Program-made: the position numbers and the translations under genes
The notes under the pieces: generated by a model
What the model saw: the letters and a program-made list of their open reading frames with translations, nothing else
Database searches by the model: none
Told to the model about the DNA's origin: nothing
In this document: piece after piece, positions 60,556 to 64,000 of the stretch
How the letters are laid out: every line of letters starts with the position of its first letter
Position numbering within the stretch: the first letter of the stretch is position 1
Assembly (NCBI GenBank): GCA_018340375.1
Contig: JAFFJZ010000002.1
Location: 29,406,001 to 29,470,000, forward strand
DNA from: Gonatopus flavifemur
Taxonomy: Eukaryota > Arthropoda > Insecta > Hymenoptera > Dryinidae
Direction of reading: 5' to 3'
Length of the DNA stretch: 64,000 nucleotides

Positions 60556-61178
60556 TTGATAATGTTATCATGTATGCATACGATTATCCATTGTACATAT
60601 AAAAGAGAACGTGTGTGTAGAAGATGATAAATACGTCTGAAATAGACAAATGAAGATATAAACTCTCCATTCATGATGAAGTAAATCTTTCGTTTAGCGT
60701 ATCACTTGAAATCTGTATACCATGTTCATTTGTTCAGGTAGGACTCGTGGTATTTGTGATTCCTTAGTGATGGTATTACAGCATCCACCTTATCGATTTG
60801 TAACTAATTCAAGCTCGTTTGCTAGTAACCAAGATTTAATGCAGCGTACATATATCACATAATTTAAATTCTTCTCGGTGTTCGGAACTTCATTCAAATC
60901 GCTTCAGATTTACATTGCAAGTTACAACATATTGAAGAGATACTACCGCGAGGACGCTAGTTGAACCTTACAAAAACCGTCTGGTTTGCATCTCTGCCCT
61001 AGTGTTTCTCTTAAAATTGAAGCGTTGATGATTGAAAGACAGTTTGTTCATTCCATCGAACAGTATCAGTTGCCAAATTTAAAATATCATGCCTTTGATC
61101 AAATGTATAATATAATAGTACGATAGTATATCATGCTGTGATTTGGCCTTGAATGAATTTTCAAACTCCGTGAAACTA

Positions 61179-61275
61179 GACAAATTATTCGAAAATGAAG
61201 CAATACAATCAAAATATTCCTCTGTACTTATCATGTTCAATCTTTAAACATGTCATATGTACACAATGATATTTT
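61179..61275. mobile_element. Fragment of the 26112-26348 MITE family
   Basis: GACAAATTATTCGAAAATGA and the following GCAATACAATCAAAATATTC match the inner arm of the 26112-26348 element in inverse orientation. The outer ends are missing. Confidence 0.55.
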
Positions 61276-61605
61276 GATTACATCCTCCTTAATGTTGTAT
61301 GAAAACTCTCAGATTATTCAGAGGGAGGCTTCAAGAGTTTTGTTATTATCGTACAGACTGTATTCTTTCCAACGGTATCGCGCTACAAATAGAAAAGAAT
61401 ACAAATATTGATCATATTATTGTAACACTGATAATGAATCCCACACCAGTATGTAGGGTACTCAATACTGCATTGGAAAGATAAATTCTCTTCAATTTAT
61501 TCTGAATGAACTCTTCTACGAAGGAAGGATTTAATATTTGAATGACCCTGACACTATAAACAGTTGTACAGGTGTCAGGGCTGTATACCAGGTTCTTCGA
61601 AAAAC

Positions 61606-61629
61606 AAGAAGAAGAAGAAGAAGAAGAAG
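61606..61629. repeat. (AAG)n microsatellite
   Basis: Eight AAG units without interruption. Confidence 0.9.
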
Positions 61630-61836
61630 GAGAATATGAAAGAAAAAACACCAGTATTTTTCTATCATCGCAGCAAGAAGAGGACACAAAATGCATGGAT
61701 AAGCAAAGACCGATGAGGTGAGCCCGTTTTCACGTTCTCCAGAGTGAACAACCACGTAAAAGTATCCCGTTACCACGGTAGCCCAGATACCGGATTACGA
61801 GCATGAATTGTCAATCGTGCGCCAATGATACGACGC

Positions 61837-61890
61837 CTTTTGCTTGCTTACTTACCTGTTCGCTTGCCTGCTTGCCTGCGTGCTTACTTG
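61837..61890. repeat. CTTGCCTG-type minisatellite
   Basis: Tetranucleotide CTTG/CCTG/CTTA units (GCTTGCTTACTTACC, GCTTGCCTGCTTGCC). It accounts for the Ser/Lys/Gln-rich ORF on the minus strand at 61811-61993. Confidence 0.75.
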
Positions 61891-61894
61891 GGTT

Positions 61895-64000
61895 CTTTGG
61901 CTCTTTTAAAGGCCTTTTAAAGGTTGAGAGAGGCGTGGGTGCACATGCCTTACGGCATATAACTATATAACATCGGGTACTGACATGCCGCACGAGTTTC
62001 TGTGCTGAATATATGCGGAGGAAGATATATCGATACTGAAAAATAATTATGCGAAATCAATTCTTTACTCTTTCGAATGCCGGTTTAATAATCCTACGGA
62101 TGTAATATCTGTTTTCATGTCCACCATTCACATTGAAATTCACTAAACGTTTGCATTTGCAGGTTTAACTTTTCGTGATCATCAGAAGTCAATTATTGGA
62201 ATTCGATTCCTTTAATTTATTGTGATTATGTGTATTTACTCGGATACGATTTCAGTTTCGTTTAAATCAACGTTTGTTGGTTGAGGAGAAATAAAGTGTT
62301 GATGATTCTCATCTGAATTCAAAGTACAGATTATTGTTGTATCTCTGATGTTTCGTATTCTTTTGTACACAGGTGAGCATGAATGATTTGCGGTTGAGAC
62401 TGTAGAATATGGATGGACATCATGTATGATCATAACGGAAGAACATGGTAGAATGATGATTGATTCATCAGAGGAATTCGCATGAATGAGCTTCAATCGC
62501 TATTCCATGAGCTATTCGATTATAATAGATCACTTCTTACGTCATGTGTAAATAGATGTGGTGTGCGGTAGATGTGATATGAAGAAATGTTTCGACATGA
62601 TGTTTTAAAACTCTGATGATCTTTGTTTGGTTATAATGTATGACTGAAGTACATTATGTAGGCTGTGTAGAAGTCGCCGTGGAATCCACTGAAAACCAAG
62701 CTTCGAATTCATATAATTGTGTTACGAGAAATTATTTGATATATGTTACATTCAAATTATATGTAATGATATTGGATGGATGATAATCATCGATTGACAA
62801 GATCGTTAAATTGTAGGCTTGAATGTTTTAAAATGATTCTTGTGCATTTCAAAGAATACGTTGAGGGATACATTGAGGTTTGGATTATCAACCCTTGGAG
62901 TTTTATGGATTTGGCTTCTTGGAAATTAGTCAAATTCTTTAAGCTATGATCATTCCATTGAATCGAGAGGAAGTCACGTCCTTTTAACACGTGAGAAGCG
63001 AATGAATCAGATCCTTGGGGACCTGACGTATTCCTGATCGAATCCTGGATGACGAATCCAAATGAAAATAAGTTGGCGAGCTGATGATATGAAATCATTT
63101 GAAATTCATGTTAGAATAACGGAGAGTAAACTGCTATCCGTTATGATTGAATTACAATAAAATTTATTCGCGTTGCTGATTCTGTTTTAAGGATATGAAA
63201 GAATTCATAGGCGCTCATTTAAAATTTTTACAACGATTCTTATTAAAAACAATTTGAGTTCTTGTGGAATTTGCATGAATCTTCCAGTATATTTGCATGA
63301 AGAAGTTTTATCGATTAAAGTAACGCCCTATTATAAATATCATACTTATTCATATTATTTTTTTAGCACCTCCATTGTCTGCATTATGACAATTTCTGTT
63401 ACATGAAGTGTGAAAAGAAGTATTGTAACATTTTCTTGTACATGTGTATGTCACCATTTGTAGATATTCGTGGGAGACATTCGTCGTGAGATGTCTAAGA
63501 GGCCCGATTGGCTATTTACGGACACGCCTACAGGACCCTTTTTCCTCTCTTTTTCAAAGTAATATAAAGAATTCTTTTATGTACGAGGTTCATCCAACTA
63601 TACAGAACAAGGGCGTCCGACAGAAATCTTACTTGAGACTCTAAAAGACTTGGTGAAAATCAAAGAGTTCGAGAAATGGTTTTTAATTTTATAAACGTTC
63701 GAGGGTAACCCCTCTGAAGGTTCCTTCTTTTTCAAGGTTCGTTGAATTTTCGACCTGAAATTTGAAACGGTTCACGTATTTAACGTCAATTCAAGCTACT
63801 GAGAATCACTAGAAACATATTCTATTTCCTGTTGAAAATCGGAACTTCCTTTTGATTATGGCCCATTCGAAAGCATCCTATAAAACGAATGATTGAAATT
63901 GCATGAATTGCCTGTGAGTGGTTTAATGATTATTTTGTAACGGCAATGCCGTGCTGTATTTCTCACGAAATCATTCGAAAATAGTTCATACTGATGAAAA
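61895..64000. other. AT-rich region with weak minus-strand ORFs
   Basis: ORFs of 86 (62236-62496) and 103 codons (62787-63098) on the minus strand have protein-like composition but no convincing splice sites or family. Otherwise nothing recognised to the window end. Confidence 0.35.

Noticed and set aside
1..64000. CRISPR array, bacterial operon or prophage
   Set aside because: No regularly spaced identical repeats with unique spacers, no dense coding, and clear eukaryotic signals (LINE, mariner, splice donor).

Overview
This is eukaryotic, AT-rich (roughly one-third G+C by eye) intergenic and intronic DNA. An insect is most likely, but the sequence does not identify the species. There are no operons, ribosome-binding sites or dense genes. 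Open reading frames are short and mostly accidental. The recognisable content is a 5'-truncated Jockey/CR1-like LINE, a nearly intact mariner, a CATTCC-type satellite, many short terminal-inverted-repeat (TIR) elements, and one convincing host first coding exon with a splice donor.

Layout. 1-6875: two head-to-tail copies, offset by about 3.78 kb and nearly identical, of a unit made of a dead minus-strand LINE joined to a CATTCC/CACTCC satellite. 8065-20783: a patchwork of foldback and TIR elements, several nested in one another. 24636-25876: a mariner with TA duplications, matching TIRs and a DD34D catalytic triad, damaged by a frameshift near its C-terminus. 26112-43902: more TIR elements, with weak exon candidates at 26459-26689, 27541-27781 and 32270-32410 and a CpG-rich double hairpin near 32.5 kb. 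44398-45315: a GGGCCC-rich tiled block. 47694-47796: first coding exon (34 codons) of an unidentified plus-strand gene; everything after it would lie in its first intron or beyond. 48575-56534: TIR elements, including a pair of almost identical 1.1-kb elements facing each other (52930-54034 and 54383-55485). 56535-64000: mostly featureless, with a few weak minus-strand ORFs and simple repeats.

Most striking pattern. Many of the non-coding TIR elements have interiors tiled with one short palindromic word, different in each element (ACGT/AACGTT, AATATT, GGGCCC, AGATCT, AGCT, AACACC..GGTGTT, GGAAATTTCC). Two end types recur: CACNG...CNGTG with TA or TG duplications, and CCC(N)nA(C/T)AG(C/G)...GGG with 2-bp duplications of variable sequence (GT, AA, AT). 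At least two of these elements contain a tRNA-like A-box/B-box segment. Two nested insertions give independent evidence for the ends. I cannot assign the CCC...GGG class to a known transposase superfamily from sequence alone; it is the best candidate here for something not well described.
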